Positions 1-11,423 of a stretch of DNA of 64,000 bases are shown piece by piece. The stretch covers positions 2,393,684-2,457,683 of the forward strand of contig CM026425.1 of NCBI GenBank assembly GCA_014871385.1, read 5' to 3'. Numbering within the stretch: the first letter of the stretch is position 1; every line of letters begins with the position of its first letter. A program made the translations under genes and the position numbers. Below the pieces are notes generated by a model, which saw nothing but the letters and a program-made list of their open reading frames with translations, was not told the DNA's origin and did not search any database. This stretch comes from Ceratodon purpureus (Eukaryota > Streptophyta > Bryopsida > Pseudoditrichales > Ditrichaceae).

Positions 1-40
1 CAAACAATAACCAGGGACTGTGGGTGTAAATGGTGATTAG

Positions 41-1319
41 AGGTTAGCAATGCTAGAAGAAATTTGCAAGGAAAAGGACTCCGCTCTTTCTAATATGAAG
101 CAAGACATTCAAGCTCTGGAGTCGAAGGTATTTTTCTGCTGCTGTTAGCATACCATTGTTAGAGGCACGCTCCTGAGCTTTTCCATGAGGAACGATTAGA
201 TTCAATATCTGATATCGTTTGACCAAAACACCACAAATTTGGGTGAACACCGAAACCTTCACTCAAGCATCAAACTTGAGTCTACTCGGCACCAGAATTT
301 GGCAATATGCGGGTATTCCATCAGCATACAAGTTTAAATTACATGACTCAATTGCTGGTTTCTCGGGGTTTATAAATATTTGATACGGAACTTTTAACAT
401 CACGCTTTTTGGGGATCTTTGTACAGGTTCAAAAGTCTAGAGTATACCAGTCTCCAGTTACGCAGCGAGGGAGGCGATATTCCACATCTTCCACCCCTTC
501 TTCAAGCAGCGGAAATGGGACTTCACAGAAACAAAGGTTCTCCGATAGACATGTTCCGTCAGCTCCTAGTAGTGACCGTATTCATGAACATATAGGACGC
601 TTCAAGAAGGAAGTCCCAAGCAACAAGAATCCCTTGCCTTACATAAACACACAAAGACATGAGGAGCTTACGGACGATGGAAGGTCAGAGCACGGGTATG
701 ATCAAGAAACCTCTCATGATTACTCATCTCCGCCAGGGTCAACAATCGGAGATGATTGCTCTGTTACCTCACTGGCATTTTCAGAGACTGAGAAGTCAGC
801 CTCATCAGGTGAGGGCACTCACTTGCAGAGAGGGGGTAGTTGTAGACATTTATTATCTGGCCTTTTGGCATGTACTTGATCCCTCTCAACTACTAGCATG
901 ATTCAATTCTGACGGTATCACTATTATGACTGGAAACAGATTTACGCAGAGCTGTAACGTCTACCGCGACTAGCGGCCGCAGCCTTACTCGAACGCAGAG
1001 CAACAAAAATTTCACACTTGCGACATCAGGGTCGAAGCCAGTTTCCGGAGAGAAATACTCATCTAAGCCTCTGCAGAGAAACTATTCAGGCGAGATCAAG
1101 AAGGTCCCAAACAGTCCACGGACCAGTCTGGGGTCCAGTAATTTGAGGGGCATGGGATCGGTAGTTGCAAACCATCGCAGGGCATCGTCACTGGATATGA
1201 ACTTCAAAACCATCAGCGGTCCTACTCTGGAGACATCTGGATTATCTGTAGGAACATCAGACTGTGGGTCGCCAAACAGCCAAGAAAATTCTGTAATGAA
1301 GCGGAAGCGGTGGGTGTGA
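41..1319 (+). CDS. C-terminal part of a coiled-coil, Ser/Arg-rich protein (5'-truncated by the window)
   Basis: Three exons join in phase: about 41-127, 427-808 and 940-1319. The first junction is phase 0 (donor GTATTT, acceptor TACAG) and the second is phase 1 (donor GTGAGG, acceptor AACAG). The first exon encodes a charged, heptad-like helix beginning with MLEEICKEKDSAL, and its upstream boundary is uncertain. The rest is a low-complexity tail rich in Ser, Thr, Pro and Arg, with basic-Ser motifs such as RRASSLD, and ends in KRKRWV. Such tails occur on plant cytoskeletal and motor proteins. I recognise no catalytic domain, so the family is not assigned. The tail looks intrinsically disordered and phosphorylatable, which is inference. 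The gene probably starts well before the window. Confidence 0.6.
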
Positions 1320-2594
1320 AGAAGCGGCAAATTCTGTCACTAGTTAATTTTGCGATCTGTGGAAAAACGTCATCGGTTCAATTTATCCATTGAACGTATC
1401 AACTCCGCTACTGCTGCAACAAAAACTACTGTTTGTAAATATTTCGAAGGCTTACAGGAGTGTAGCAGTGCATATTCTTGTTTCTTTTCATGTAGAACCT
1501 TTGTAGGAGAAGATGTGACTTCTTTTCAAGTGCAAACATCTGATGAGAAGCAATGTGCAACAAAAATTCATTCATTTATAAATTCTTTTTGATGCTGAAG
1601 CAAGGAATCGGCAGTAATGTGCAAGATTGCACGAATTTTCAGGAACAGGTGACGGCCGCATCTAGCACTACACGAATGAAAGAGTATTGCTCAACTTTGT
1701 ATTGCACTACAATTTGTTTTCACATACAGTATAAAGCAATTCAGGTTTTTTTTTTGCGTTCTAAGAACTTCATTTTAGTAGTTTCATTGGAGAGGATTAT
1801 CTAGTTGCAGTGATGTGATTCACAGAGCGTTAATCATCAAACCTCATTTGATACGCTTCTTTTTGCTGTCAATGTTGTTTACAGCTCCTGGGACGAATCC
1901 TAATGTAGAAAATAGTCCGAAGTTCTGCCGAAGGCCACCAGAGAACGAATAACCGTCACATATACGCACCATAGAAGAAAATTGTAGCAACAACTCAAGT
2001 TCGTTTATAAGATTATAACCAACCACAAATGTAGCAACATTTGGAACATTACTGCCATTACCAGATGCGCATGTCTGGAAGATGAACGCAGTATCTGAAA
2101 AAATCCAAACATCCGACTATTAAAGAACTCGATACAGCCCAAGTGTTTATATATATATTAAGTGCGGATTTGAAGAAGGTAAACTTCCATCGGGTATCAC
2201 AAAATCTCTCGCCATACTATGCTTTAAGATTCCACTTGTTCCCAAAGTGACGCCTCCTGGAACGGACGCCGACACTGCCAATCCCCTTGATATATACCAT
2301 TCTCGGTAGACCTCATCCTATGCCCTCCACATATACCAATATTACACCCTGCATTTTGTACAAAATCACCTCGCAATGATTGCCCTACTTCACTCTGCGT
2401 TCAAATGCACAGCACAGATTTGGATGACCTAAAGTACTTAAAAACTTCGTAAATCTGGCTTCTGTTAGGAAGCCCTGTGGACGACTCCACAACGTGACAC
2501 CAACTCGCAAGCCTGATTACTGTTTACACTATATGCACTGGTTAATAAAGAGCTCGCCAAAAAAGTCATATACTGAGTACGCTTGTTTCTGATT
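1320..2594. other. Intergenic: convergent 3' flanks
   Basis: This lies between the 3' ends of two convergent genes and probably holds both 3' UTRs. Short open frames here show no recognisable domain. I see no repeat or RNA gene. Confidence 0.4.
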
Positions 2595-3864
2595 CTATGT
2601 CGTTTGTTTCGCCTTCGTCGCCACTTCATACTGAGCAGTGTACTTGCTGTGTTTAATCAGGACATCTTTCTCTGGTGGAGAATTCAGAAATGCAGAGTTG
2701 CTCCGCGTCCACCTGCAACCGTCCATAAGATAAAATTCCTCATCCACAGAACTTTTGTGCAGTAGAATTTTAAGTACTCGGAGCAGAAGGTCATGTCTGA
2801 AGCAAACGTAGAAAAATTCAAGTCCTTTAAAAACCACAACAGCGTTCAACTCTTACAACTTTCATAAGAGAGTAGGAAGAGAAAGAATTCGAGGGTTTAA
2901 GGCTTCGTTTACTAAATCGAAATTCACTAAGACTTTGTTTAGCTCCAATGTTTGGAGTCTGCATCCTAATCTGAGCCGGAGAGGCAGTTAAGGGTAAGAT
3001 AAGGGTTAAGGTGAGTACCAATCTGGACTCATCGCGACAGGGATCTCCAGTTCTTCGGCAATGATCTGAGGGATGTCAATAGTAGGCGTCCCGGCGCCCT
3101 GCTCAACAAAACCGAGTCATTTCGTAGGCCAAGGGAAATCTTACGTGAAATTCAAATCCAAACACTCAAGTGAAAGCACGCGTCCGCAGAAAACTCTGCG
3201 ATGACCTGTCAAATCAAGTTCTGTGAAAAGCTTTTACGATATATATCGCACTTCAATTGGACTCAAGAGCCTCGTTCTCGTCGTCTCAATTTCAGATGAA
3301 GACACTTAATTTTAAACAACTAGAAAATAAGATATTCCTGGTTCTACAACTCAGGTTCGTTAACCGAAGATTTGTACCGTCTCAGACTGACTCGCAACTC
3401 CCTGTGCTGACGCCTCCTTCATGTGCTCCTCCATAGACAATTGCCTTTTCCGCCAGTACTCCTCGATCTCCTCTTTCGTTAGCGACGTCTTACTCCGAGT
3501 GATCACTGCGCACGGTCAATCACCCACAGCATTTAGAATCTCGACTACAAAATCAGAAGAAACAACGACAAACATTCTCTTCATGTGTACGATCCACCCG
3601 TCTTACATTGCCTCTCAACAATCTCCTGTGTGATACTAGACCTCATCCCACAGACTGTCTCTTTTCGCACGCTTAACCGACCAGCAGCTCCGTTCCACCG
3701 ACATGCTTGTCACATCTAGCACCATTATAACCAGCCTTACGACACAAATGTCTTTAGATACTAAAGAAGCTAACAACTAGTACTAGAGAGTGACCCAGAT
3801 GCCTCAACGTACCTCTCTCTTCGTTCCAAGGATTCTTATCCCATCCTGCCATCAAAGAGCCCAT
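2595..3864 (-). CDS. Small conserved plant protein of unknown function (125 aa, four exons)
   Basis: Exons on the minus strand are 3864-3813, 3505-3378, 3098-3019 and 2712-2595. All junctions are GT-AG and phase-consistent (52, 128, 80 and 118 nt), giving 125 residues. The start is MGSLMAGWDKNPWNEER. The middle carries a charged helix (LTKEEIEEYWRKR then SMEEHMKEA). The C-terminal half has a WWTRSNSAFLNSPP motif and a hydrophobic/basic tail ending in KAKQTT. From memory, small plant-specific proteins share a 'TK-E-IEEYWR-KR' helix followed by a 'WW-RS--A-LN-P' motif, and this gene matches that plan. No biochemical role is known to me. The gene is convergent with the coiled-coil gene. No single exon is long enough to stand out as an open frame, so it is easily missed. 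Confidence 0.75.
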
Positions 3865-6379
3865 GGCTGCTCAAACCTCTGAAACAAGAAGCGTCAATTG
3901 TTTCCTCCGAAGAACAATTTTCAGTCAAAGGTGCTCCTAATTCACAGCTACAACATGCACTTCACTAAGACTAATCCCCTCACACTCCACCAAACGCCCA
4001 AGATAGCACTAAAACCACTACCGGAGTCCAAGACTACTATACACTTAACATAACAACAGATTCGGAGCCGGAGAATTGGCCGAGACTTGTGTGAAGAGTT
4101 GGAGGAGCCGGTGCAGTACTATGCAGGGCCAGTTGTAAGATTTGACTCAGACAACCTCTTCCAAAGCCTCTTCCAAAGCTACAGTACTAGATATGGCCGC
4201 TGTAAGAATCTCCTCATTGCTTCACCTCACAAAGCACATGTTAGCGTGTCGATGAATTTCTTCACAGGTAATTGCTCTCATCTTCAATTATATAATCACA
4301 AGTAGTCCAACGCTGTTTGCTATCTGCACTTCTCGATTGATATCTATGAGATCCTGGTCTGATACCTACGTAATACTCGCGTGATAACGAGGCATTCACA
4401 TGTTGAAAATGGACATCCATACTACGGTGGAAACCTGTGATTCTGGTTGTGAATAGAAAGTGCATCGCCTTACTACTTTCGGTGCTTGTCGAGATTCTGG
4501 AATCAGGCTACTGTACCGGCAGCCCAATGATGGCGGTCATGGCGATGGTTTCTCAGAGATGGTGATGGTGCACCAAGTTCTGCGTGTTTCTCTGACTGAT
4601 TTGAGCAATTGACGGTCCTGGTACCGGTACTAGACTTCTCTTTTCGGTGCAGAAAAGCTGAAGCGATCGCTCTTGAAAGTGCAAGTCCTTGTGCGTTTTT
4701 TTTACCACTGTACCAGGAATACATGCAAAGCACTCAAAAGTGAAAGGCCCCTGCAGTGTGCATTGTAGGCAAGTGTAGCTGCAGCAGGGTAGAATATATA
4801 AGAATAAGAATGTATAGAACCTGATAGATGACGGTGGTATTTCCATTTTTTTGCTTCTCGTTTTTAACACAAAATTCCACTCTCTAGTACTGTACTTTCA
4901 TTAGCTTATTCGTAGTTGAATCATGACGGAAAAATCTTCCAAATTTTTTATGCAAATTGCATATTAGTCTAGTTGACAAAATTGGTTGTTCCACTGCACC
5001 GAATTTATAATTACAGTTCATTGTAAGTTGAGCCACTGATTTTTCATGTGTAGAATAAAGAGATTTGCCCAATACAGATTCCTTTCCTGGCAGACAGGCA
5101 GGGCTTTGGTTCAATGCAGCAATCAGTTTATCCCATACGTCGTGGCACATGGATATTTCATGTAAGGAAGAGGTCAAGCTTACGTTTGGAGACGGAATTC
5201 TCTTTTGAGCAACCAATCAACGTGGAATGTATGCTCCAGAGTCTTGCATAAGTGGCAAGATATGTGTGTTGTAGATGCCATTTTGCCAAATGATTCACAG
5301 TGAGGGAAAATATTGTTTTGTTTGGAAACCAGGGGAAATCACCCCATGTGAAGGGTCAAGCTCTAAATGGGATACCACTTTCCACAGAAAAATGAAATAA
5401 ATTAAAGAAATTGATAGTAAATGAGCTGGCTAATATTCCAGCAGCGTGAAGTTTCCATGTGGCTGAAACCTGTTTGCCAAGAAGGGATAGTTTAGTCACG
5501 AATAGGCAAATATTAGGAATAATATCCGCTAAGTTACAGTCACTGAGTCATCTTCCATACGCTACCTCAATATCTTGTATCTATCTACTGCACATATCCG
5601 TGCATGTACTGTGGAGCACAACAGTAATGAAGGAGTTACTCTTTTATCGCAAAAATTAACATAAGAAGATCGTAGAGTTTTAGAGTTATCTGTAAAGATA
5701 TCATCTATTTTACTTAAATATCATGAGTTTAGATTAAACATAATTTAATCTTTCACAACTAAATAGTTATGAAAATTAAGTTAAGATTTGCCCAAGAGTC
5801 TTACAAGACAATTGCAGACAAATTTTGCAACCAAGCACTTGCTTTTCAAGTTGAAGTTAAAATATGGCTCATTTGAGGAAAATTCAAGACTATTTGACCT
5901 TTGGATAAGTTCAAATCTAAATTTTACTTAAGATCATTTGTCATCAAAAAACAAATCAATATAGTGGCATTTTGTCTTGAGCTACCACCTTCCATAAAAA
6001 TAGGTCTAGTCCTTCACGTCTCTCTTTTAGAACTTTTTGGAGAGCCATCTTTTTTAGATAGAAGACAGAATGACTGCTTACCGTAGGTTACTAGCTGCAT
6101 CTTGAGCATTGTTTTGCCTAATAATTAATTAAAGTGCAAAAGGCAATCCGAAAAATAATATCTCAAAGTTGGGCAATTTTAAATTATGATTGAATATGAG
6201 CTAGGCGCTTATAAATGATTAGGATTACTTTCAAAAGGGATGACGACTATTTCTATAGTTAACTTTATCCTAAAAACTTCCATTAGTAACCTTAAGCAGA
6301 CTTATTGTTGTATGTTGTAGTTTTACTGTGTATCAATGGTTTTTTGTGAGTTACAGCATGTCACTTGTGAAAGAGACAC
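3865..6379. other. Intergenic, no supported gene
   Basis: The first few hundred bases probably hold the promoter of the small minus-strand gene. The remainder becomes AT-rich towards 5.6-6.3 kb. A 12-bp direct duplication (CTCTTCCAAAGC) lies at about 4156-4179. Short open frames at 4087-4305, 4553-4870 and 4884-5216 have no recognisable homology. Confidence 0.35.
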
Positions 6380-8913
6380 TCTAGAAAATAAATGTAAAAA
6401 TGGCGGGCCAGAAGACTTTGCAATGTATGTTTAAAACGATAAGCCTTTTGACAAAGAGGAGATGCAAGCATGTGTGGAATGTGAGTTTGCAACATTGGAA
6501 AGAAGATTGGAGTAAGAGAAGGGAATGGAAAAGGAGGTTATTAAGGGGGGGAAGCACAATAAAGTGTACCACAAAAGTGCTTTGCTCATTGCCAATTTCA
6601 GCCCTTATCGCAAAGACTTAAAAAAGTGGCATCTCGGTTGTTGGTATGATGGGAAGAAGTTTGGGTATAGAAAATAGACTTGATTATCTAAAGTCTGGGA
6701 GAATATGGTACAAATTTGCGTCTTCTACAATGCCGTACAAGAACCTTAAAGTCCGACAAAGTGAATGCAGTCATTTGAAAAAGTGATAAGAACATCTGTC
6801 AAACGTTGTTGGAAATCACTTTTGATTCCATGGTGCCCTCCGTTTGTGAATTGCGGTTGTAGAAATGACAATGACCACTTCAAATGAAAGTTTGGGTGGA
6901 TGAGAAGTACCGCAAGGACGTTTTTTAGACACATTTTTCTGCAAAAGTTTTTGGGGTTTTTTTTTCATTGGACATTGTTTTTTAAATTGAAAAAAACATC
7001 CTCTAAAGACAATAGAGGGCACCAAATGAAGAAATTAAGACTTCGGAAAAGTTCATTTTCATGATTTAGAACTAGTGATCAAATTAAGTTTCAATTGAGG
7101 ACATTCTTTTTATAAAGATGCGTGTAAGATACGTAACAACACCCTAGAAAGTGACTAAAATGCTCAAAAACTACATCAAAATGCTCAAAATCAGCTTTGA
7201 GCTTTAAAAAAACAGCACACTTCATATTCACTTGTTAGTGATCACATATTGCACTTTGTGGTCCACTTTATTGTGCTCTCCCCCGAAGAGGTCACTTGGG
7301 GGACCCAAAAAGGAGCTTCAAGCAACATTGCTAATACCAAAGGTGGAGAAAACAGAGGCATCATTCACAAAGAAGGTTCAGGTTAGAGGCAACTACACAA
7401 ACTCGTTTCTTCCTTTCTCTTTGCGGTCAAATTCATGTTGCAATGAGAGTTCCTAGAAACTAAACTTCCACACTGAGGTAGTTGCAATCGAAGTACAAGC
7501 TTCCTGGGCAAATTGAAAGTGTCCATGATGATCTTACTAAAGGCATTGTCTTCAGTTGGTTCACCCCCTCTAGAGAACTAGAAGAGGGGGTGAAACAAAA
7601 AAATTATGATATAAAGTCTTCTTTTACTAAAGGTTTCCAACATAAATATGTATTGTCAACATATAATGACCTACAAGAGGAGATAATCAAAATGCTTCAA
7701 ACTCTTACAGGGTAGGTCAACCATTGTTTGTATCTAGCGTAAGAACTATGAACTCCAACTCTAATTCTCACAAAGGAGCCTAAGTTACTACAACAAGATG
7801 GGAAAAAAACTTTCAAAGTCAATTTACATTGGTGTCATGAATTTGTTAGAGACAACTTATACTGGAGTTACCTGAAGGTTACAAGGACAAAAAGAAAACT
7901 ACCTGAGAGGAACATGGGTTGAAAATGGCTTAAAGGATCGCATATCTTACAAAGGCTTACTCCATTCCGAAGGAGTTATTTGTCATCACAGATCAGATTG
8001 ACATACACTTGGTTCCAACATGAGGAGCTTATACATGGGGAAAAAAAAGATCAAAATATATTTTAATCCGTGGGACAGATGACAAGAGGCGGATTATAGT
8101 GTCTGTATCATCATCAATTGTTGGGGATGTTTTACCATTCTAAATTGTCTTTACAGGAACAACTACAAAATTATTACCTTCACTAAATGTTGGGCAAATT
8201 GCATGTGAAGATTCTGGATGGCATCTCACATACTCTAAGAATCATTGGTCAAATGTAGAAACATCCAAAGCATTTGTAAAAAAGATACTACAACTATACA
8301 AACAAAAGGAAATTGAACATTCGAAGCTGCACAAGGGCACAAAATTGATATGGTTGAAAATTGTTGGAGTGTGTACAAATCAAAGGAGTTTATATCTTGA
8401 ATGAAAGAGAATCACCAAGAAATCTTTATCATTTTTGTGCCAGCAAATTGTACCAATGTCTTCCAGCCAGCTCATGATATTCCTCAAAAGCCATTCAAAC
8501 ATGGTTTCAGATAAGGATTCAACTCATTCACTTCCAAAGACATTATGAAGCATCTACAATACAAAAGAGAAAAATATATCAAGGTGGATACTAAGATGAC
8601 AGCTTTGAAGCCTCAACTATGTGCTTGGCTACTCAAAGCATGGCAACATATTCAACGACCTCACATAATCTAGCTTGGATAGAGCCATTGTAGGCTTCAA
8701 CAAGCTTTTCAACAAAGTTTTGAAAGCATGGCTATAGACATGAACATGATGACACCTCTATTTGAGGTAGAAATAAAGGAAACAAAACCAGAGTGTGCTA
8801 AAAGGAAAAGGACGTTGATACACCTCAGACCATTGAAATTGTCATTGAAGATTTATGGACAATGGTTGCATAGATTGCAACATCAAATAGAAATACATCA
8901 GTTTCTACTCTAA
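6380..8913 (+). pseudogene. Decayed pogo/Tigger-like DDE transposase (DDE_1 family)
   Basis: Broken fragments in all three plus-strand frames follow the order of a DDE_1 transposase. Recognisable blocks are: a basic N-terminal stretch at 6400-6600; a middle block at 7482-7715 (KYKLPGQIESVHDDL, then TKGFQHKYVLSTYNDL); HWCHEFVRDNLYWSYLKVT near 7830; GQIACEDSGWHLTYSKNHWS near 8200; ENCWSVYKSKEF then FIIFVPANCTNVFQPA near 8350-8480; and KPFKHGFR then FTSKDIMKHL near 8500-8560. The usual 'IDCWSVHKS' acidic residue is replaced by Asn (VENCWS). The usual 'TSVLQPAD' block reads TNVFQPAH. Many stops and frameshifts show it is dead. I could not find its terminal repeats. Confidence 0.7.
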
Positions 8914-9404
8914 AGAGCATTGCACGCAACATGTTTGTTTCTACACATATAAGTTAAACTTTCAATAGTTTTTTGACTTGATATTTTAGATTAAAGAAAT
9001 GGAAATACAGCTACAGTAAGTACAATATTGCTTACCAATGTTTGTGGAGAGCCACTTATGGATCTCCTCCTGCCCTACAAATTATTGCAACCCAACTGCA
9101 GTACCAAGAAAAGGGGGAAAGGTCAGAAACGGCAGCCTACAAAGGACACATAAACAACAACCAGCAAGAAAAACAAACAGACAATAGCCAACAGCCAACA
9201 AGGGATAGTCACAAGCAACAACAATCTGAAATAAATGATTAAGTGATCCTTCTAGATGCATGCCTTTGCTGTTGGAGCTCATTATTAGTTGCACTTCATA
9301 TATACTTGTCCCTTGAAGAAAGCTAGTTTTGTTACAAGAGCATGAACATAGAACACAAATGGTGACGAAAGGGCAAACTGAAACTCAACTTGGTACCTTT
9401 GCTA
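8914..9404. other. Intergenic, no supported gene
   Basis: This stretch lies between two pseudogenes. It holds CAACAA-rich low-complexity DNA at about 9150-9230 and no recognisable coding segment. Confidence 0.35.
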
Positions 9405-9726
9405 CAGACTCGCCGGTTGCTGTAAGTCTCTTGCAAGAGAGCCTTCTGTCATTTAGAGCACTTCCACCCTAGAAAATCTTGGATAGCATCATGAGGACCA
9501 AGGTTTCAAGAACGTCCAACCAAACTACTTGATAAGAGCGCCTTTGACCTCCTCCGCCTTTCCATCAACTTAAACCTACATAGAAATTCACCCTCACGGC
9601 CTTTCGCCACCCAAACACAATCATCACCGCATCCTTCGCATCGAGCTAAAGGTCGTACGTCACTTAGACGCCATAGATCAACGTGCTCACGTTCAACCCC
9701 GTCCTCCCTAAAATCTTGTACTTCAT
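9405..9726 (-). pseudogene. Fragment of a voltage-gated K+ channel beta subunit (aldo-keto reductase, KAB1-like)
   Basis: Reading down from 9726, the minus strand starts MKYKILGRTGLNVSTLIYGV and continues past a stop into VTYDL, LDAKDA and VNFY. In a shifted frame it reads DGKAEEVKGALIK then FGWTFL, and back in frame KIF, stop, GGSALNDRRLSCK. These match, in order, the start of plant KAB beta subunits (LGR-GL-VS, VTF-NQLD, DGKAEE-MG, FGW-RSD, STKIFWGG, NDKGLSRK). At least four stops and more than one frameshift are present. Two of the stops fall at positions where the family has Trp (YGAWVTF and KIFWGG). No introns are apparent within the fragment, which could mean a processed copy, but only about 100 residues survive. 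It is not functional. Confidence 0.75.
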
Positions 9727-11098
9727 CGCTGCAACACTTGAACACCTACCTGCAGCCACAACCAACACCATCGCAGAAATCACAACTGAAGGTGCACATG
9801 GTCTTGGGCTTTGATTCGGACAATAGAGCACCAAACTTCGTGAGGAGCGCGCTTCTTGCATGGATTGGTGGCCTTACACTTCAGCGACCTCAAATCTCCC
9901 AACTCTCCAACCCACACTCCAACCTCAGATCTCTCCACTCTTGCTTTACTCCTATTCCAAGTCAGTTCCTGAACTCCCGCTCCAAACCCTCCCCTGACCC
10001 TACTCCAAGACCTCTTTTAAATTCACTTTGAGCTAGTTCATGAACCCCAACAAGATTAAACCTTATTCCTTCAGCCCAAATGGATTGAATCCACTAGACC
10101 TTTGCGGGTTTTACAACAAGTATGGGTGTCAGCTGAATTTGTGTAGTTCATAACGTGTTAAAGTTACAGTAGAATATGTTTGGCACCATTTTGTTGGATT
10201 TTCTCACATGCCACTTAAAAATATGTAATTTTAGGCAGCTCCATAATTTGATTTTAAAAAATTGGAAAAATAGAGCCAAAAATTTTAGGTAGTCTTGTAA
10301 ATAATTGTTTTCTACCTAAGGTTCTAATAACCTATGATAGTATTGACATTAAGAATCACGAAGAATACAATGTAGAAAAAACATTACATTCATAACAAAA
10401 ATAAACCAAGTTAGACTATCTAGTGCTAGGAATCCTTTACCTTTAAATTAGATACATGTTTAACTAAAAAATCCTTCAATGTCAACAACGCATCTCTTGG
10501 AGCTCTCGCTCCTCCATCTCATTATTATTCTTTTCCTCATCTATAAATTCAACGTCAATTGTGGAAAACGGATTATCAACCGTGCGATTTGGTTTGTTGA
10601 CCTATGACGTACATTAGAGTCCCTCAAATCTACACTAGTCATCAAAACTTCATAGATTACCAATAAACTTGGTTGGACAGGAGTCACTTCGATGTGTTTT
10701 TCGATTAGGGTTTCACTCTGTTGTTGCGTTTCCATTGATGCTTCCACGGGGGAGGGTGAGAGAGGCCCGACCTCGCACTTGTACTGCAGCATCTGCTCTC
10801 TCGCCCCTCGGGCTTCCATGCCCATCACCTCACCAACCTGCTACCCTTGGAGCCCATCCCTTTCTCGGGGCCAAATGGTCGCTAGGGTTTAGAATCTTGT
10901 CCGACTCTCGCAATTCGAATCGTAGCAGCAGGATCATCATGTAGGCGGATGTTCTCTGATTTGTACAGCTTGTGACACGATTTGGGCAACAAGTAGCTCC
11001 TGAAAGTGGAGTCGATCACTTCTTCCTTAGTAATTCTTTGGTAGGGTTTAGTCAGAATCGTAATTCGAATCGTAGGACCAGACTCATTAGTTGTATTG
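9727..11098. other. Intergenic, upstream of the J-protein gene
   Basis: No gene is supported. The stretch at 10200-10480 is AT-rich. The motif AATTCGAATCGTAG occurs twice (about 10914-10927 and 11062-11075), suggesting a local duplication in the J-protein promoter region. Confidence 0.35.
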
Positions 11099-11174
11099 GC
11101 CAGATTTGGGCCAGATTTGGGCCTGATTTGTGCCTGATTTACGCCTGATTTGGGCCTGACATTGGCCTGATTGA
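11099..11174. repeat. Degenerate 12-bp tandem repeat
   Basis: Six or so copies of a unit like GGCCTGATTTGG run in tandem, with substitutions between copies. The array lies about 250 bp upstream of the J-protein start codon, in its promoter or 5' UTR. Confidence 0.7.
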
Positions 11175-11423
11175 TTGGGGTTTTAGTTTGTAGTTGTTGA
11201 TCGGCTTGATTGAATTTTGAGTGAATTAGGGTTTTCATCATTTAGGGTTTGGGTGCTCTGTCTCCGGATTGAGAATTTGAGCTAGATGATTTAGTTTCAG
11301 GAGATCGATAGGAGAGTGTGTGTTGTTTTTTTTAAGAAGTTTGGAGGTGGGATTTTTGGTTTTGAGGTAGAGGAGGTTTGGGTGCTGAAAGTTGTTGTCG
11401 GTGGAGGAGAATCGGGAAGTGAG

